Position numbers and translations under genes: made by a program. From NCBI GenBank assembly GCA_037389465.1, contig JAZARR010000184.1, positions 1,571,049 through 1,635,048 on the forward strand: a stretch of 64,000 bases of DNA, in the 5' to 3' direction. The notes under the pieces are model-generated. The model ran no database searches. It was not told the origin of the DNA and worked only from the letters and a program-made list of their open reading frames with translations. The DNA comes from Baylisascaris procyonis. Lineage: Eukaryota > Nematoda > Chromadorea > Rhabditida > Ascarididae. Of the stretch, positions 61,259 through 64,000 are shown in pieces (positions within the stretch are counted from its first letter, which is position 1; each line of letters opens with the position of its first letter).

Positions 61259-61350
61259 ACATCATCGGACATCAAACATGAACTTCTCAGACATTGGACA
61301 TCAATTTGTCAGACATCAAATATGAATGAATCTGTCGACATTTTACACGA
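61259..61350. repeat. Decayed left edge of the 22-bp satellite
   Basis: Four to five recognisable but mutated units (CATCGGACATCAAACATGAAC, CAGACATTGGACATCAATTTG and similar) with substitutions and small indels, before the array becomes uniform. Confidence 0.85.
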
Positions 61351-64000
61351 TTTTGTCGGACATCAAATATGAATTTATCGGACATCAAATATGAATTTGT
61401 CGGACATCAAATATGAATTTATTGGACATCAAATATGAATTTATCGGACATCAAATATGAATTTGTCGGACATCAAATATGAATTTGTCGGACATCAAAT
61501 ATGAATTTGTCGGACATCAAATATGAATTTGTCGGACATCAAATATGAATTTGTCGGACATCAAATATGAATTTGTCGGACATCAAATATGAATTTGTCG
61601 GACATCAAATATGAATTTGTCGGACATCAAATATGAATTTGTCGGACATCAAATATGAATTTATCGGACATCAAATATGAATTTGTCGGACATCAAATAT
61701 GAATTTATCGGACATCAAATATGAATTTATCGGACATCAAATATGAATTTATCGGACATCAAATATGAATTTGTCGGACATCAAATATGAATTTATCGGA
61801 CATCAAATATGAATTTATCGGACATCAAATATGAATTTGTCGGACATCAAATATGAATTTGTCGGACATCAAATATGAATTTGTCGGACATCAAATATGA
61901 ATTTGTCGGACATCAAATATGAATTTATCGGACATCAAATATGAATTTGTCGGACATCAAATATGAATTTGTCGGACATCAAATATGAATTTGTCGGACA
62001 TCAAATATGAATTTATCGGACATCAAATATGAATTTGTCGGACATCAAATATGAATTTGTCGGACATCAAATATGAATTTGTCGGACATCAAATATGAAT
62101 TTGTCGGACATCAAATATGAATTTGTCGGACATCAAATATGAATTTGTCGGACATCAAATATGAATTTGTCGGACATCAAATATGAATTTATCGGACATC
62201 AAATATGAATTTGTCGGACATCAAATATGAATTTGTCGGACATCAAATATGAATTTGTCGGACATCAAATATGAATTTGTCGGACATCAAATATGAATTT
62301 GTCGGACATCAAATATGAATTTGTCGGACATCAAATATGAATTTGTCGGACATCAAATATGAATTTATCGGACATCAAATATGAATTTGTCGGACATCAA
62401 ATATGAATTTGTCGGACATCAAATATGAATTTGTCGGACATCAAATATGAATTTGTCGGACATCAAATATGAATTTATCGGACATCAAATATGAATTTGT
62501 CGGACATCAAATATGAATTTGTCGGACATCAAATATGAATTTGTCGGACATCAAATATGAATTTGTCGGACATCAAATATGAATTTGTCGGACATCAAAT
62601 ATGAATTTGTCGGACATCAAATATGAATTTATCGGACATCAAATATGAATTTGTCGGACATCAAATATGAATTTGTCGGACATCAAATATGAATTTATCG
62701 GACATCAAATATGAATTTATCGGACATCAAATATGAATTTATTTGAATTTATCGGACATCAAATATGAATTTATCGGACATCAAATATGAATTTGTCGGA
62801 CATCAAATATGAATTTATCGGACATCAAATATGAATTTATCGGACATCAAATATGAATTTGTCGGACATCAAATATGAATTTATCGGACATCAAATATGA
62901 ATTTATCGGACATCAAATATGAATTTGTCGGACATCAAATATGAATTTATCGGACATCAAATATGAATTTATCGGACATCAAATATGAATTTGTCGGACA
63001 TCAAATATGAATTTGTCGGACATCAAATATGAATTTGTCGGACATCAAATATGAATTTGTCGGACATCAAATATGAATTTGTCGGACATCAAATATGAAT
63101 TTGTCGGACATCAAATATGAATTTGTCGGACATCAAATATGAATTTATCGGACATCAAATATGAATTTGTCGGACATCAAATATGAATTTGTCGGACATC
63201 AAATATGAATTTATCGGACATCAAATATGAATTTATCGGACATCAAATATGAATTTGTCGGACATCAAATATGAATTTATCGGACATCAAATATGAATTT
63301 GTCGGACATCAAATATGAATTTGTCGGACATCAAATATGAATTTGTCGGACATCAAATATGAATTTGTCGGACATCAAATATGAATTTGTCGGACATCAA
63401 ATATGAATTTATCGGACATCAAATATGAATTTATCGGACATCAAATATGAATTTGTCGGACATCAAATATGAATTTGTCGGACATCAAATATGAATTTGT
63501 CGGACATCAAATATGAATTTGTCGGACATCAAATATGAATTTGTCGGACATCAAATATGAATTTGTCGGACATCAAATATGAATTTGTCGGACATCAAAT
63601 ATGAATTTGTCGGACATCAAATATGAATTTGTCGGACATCAAATATGAATTTATCGGACATCAAATATGAATTTATCGGACATCAAATATGAATTTATCG
63701 GACATCAAATATGAATTTATCGGACATCAAATATGAATTTGTCGGACATCAATATGAATTTGTCGGACATCAAATATGAATTTGTCGGACATCAAATATG
63801 AATTTATCGGACATCAAATATGAATTTGTCGGACATCAAATATGAATTTGTCGGACATCAAATATGAATTTGTCGGACATCAAATATGAATTTATCGGAC
63901 ATCAAATATGAATTTATCGGACATCAAATATGAATTTGTCGGACATCAAATATGAATTTATCGGACATCAAATATGAATTTGTCGGACATCAAATATGAA
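61351..64000. repeat. Homogeneous 22-bp satellite array, runs off the window
   Basis: About 120 head-to-tail copies of GAATTTGTCGGACATCAAATAT. Nearly all variation is G or A at one site (TTGTCGG or TTATCGG). Other exceptions: one C-to-T at about 61423, a 10-base insertion near 62741, and one missing A at about 63750. The unit is not a multiple of three and every frame soon meets a TGA, so it is non-coding. The right end is not reached. Confidence 0.99.

Noticed and set aside
61351..64000. CRISPR-like regular repeats
   Set aside because: There are no spacers: units are directly head to tail, and the genome is eukaryotic. It is a satellite.

Overview
This 64 kb window is eukaryotic. It is AT-rich (I estimate mid-30s % GC by eye) and gene-poor, with small exons, introns of roughly 0.3-2 kb, simple repeats and a satellite array. 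There is no sign of prokaryotic gene organisation. A nematode, probably a parasitic one with loose splice signals, is the most likely source, because the one gene is a compact metazoan BIG/AGEF-1 and there are decayed retroelement pieces. I cannot fix the species from the sequence.

The one protein gene I can support is on the minus strand, 57411 down to 26255. It is a brefeldin A-inhibited guanine-nucleotide exchange factor for ARF GTPases (BIG1/BIG2 in vertebrates, Sec7p in yeast, agef-1 in C. elegans). I rebuilt it by hand as 34 coding exons and 33 GT-AG introns. Codon phase agrees at every junction and the total is 5007 nt, or 1668 aa plus TAA. In order it carries DCB, HUS, the catalytic Sec7 domain and HDS1-HDS4. 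The glutamic finger (about E645) and the four residues linked to brefeldin A sensitivity are present.

The left part (1-26254) lies downstream of the gene's 3' end and has no gene I can support. It holds low-complexity tracts, small tandem duplications, a dispersed repeat and a broken non-LTR reverse transcriptase fragment near 19.0-19.4 kb. The introns hold an antisense LTR-retrotransposon tail plus LTR (intron 8), a (TA)n tract next to a hairpin (intron 17), several small duplications, and a 13-mer identical to a cDNA-library adaptor (intron 12).

Upstream of the start codon, 57412-61258 has no supported gene. From 61259 to the right edge the window is a 22-bp satellite, almost perfectly homogeneous from 61351. 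It differs mainly at one G/A position, exceeds 2.6 kb and runs off the window.

I found no new multi-gene system. The observations most worth a second look are the gene's splice signals (T common at donor +3; six AAG acceptors), the two-variant 22-bp satellite, and the retroelement inside the gene.
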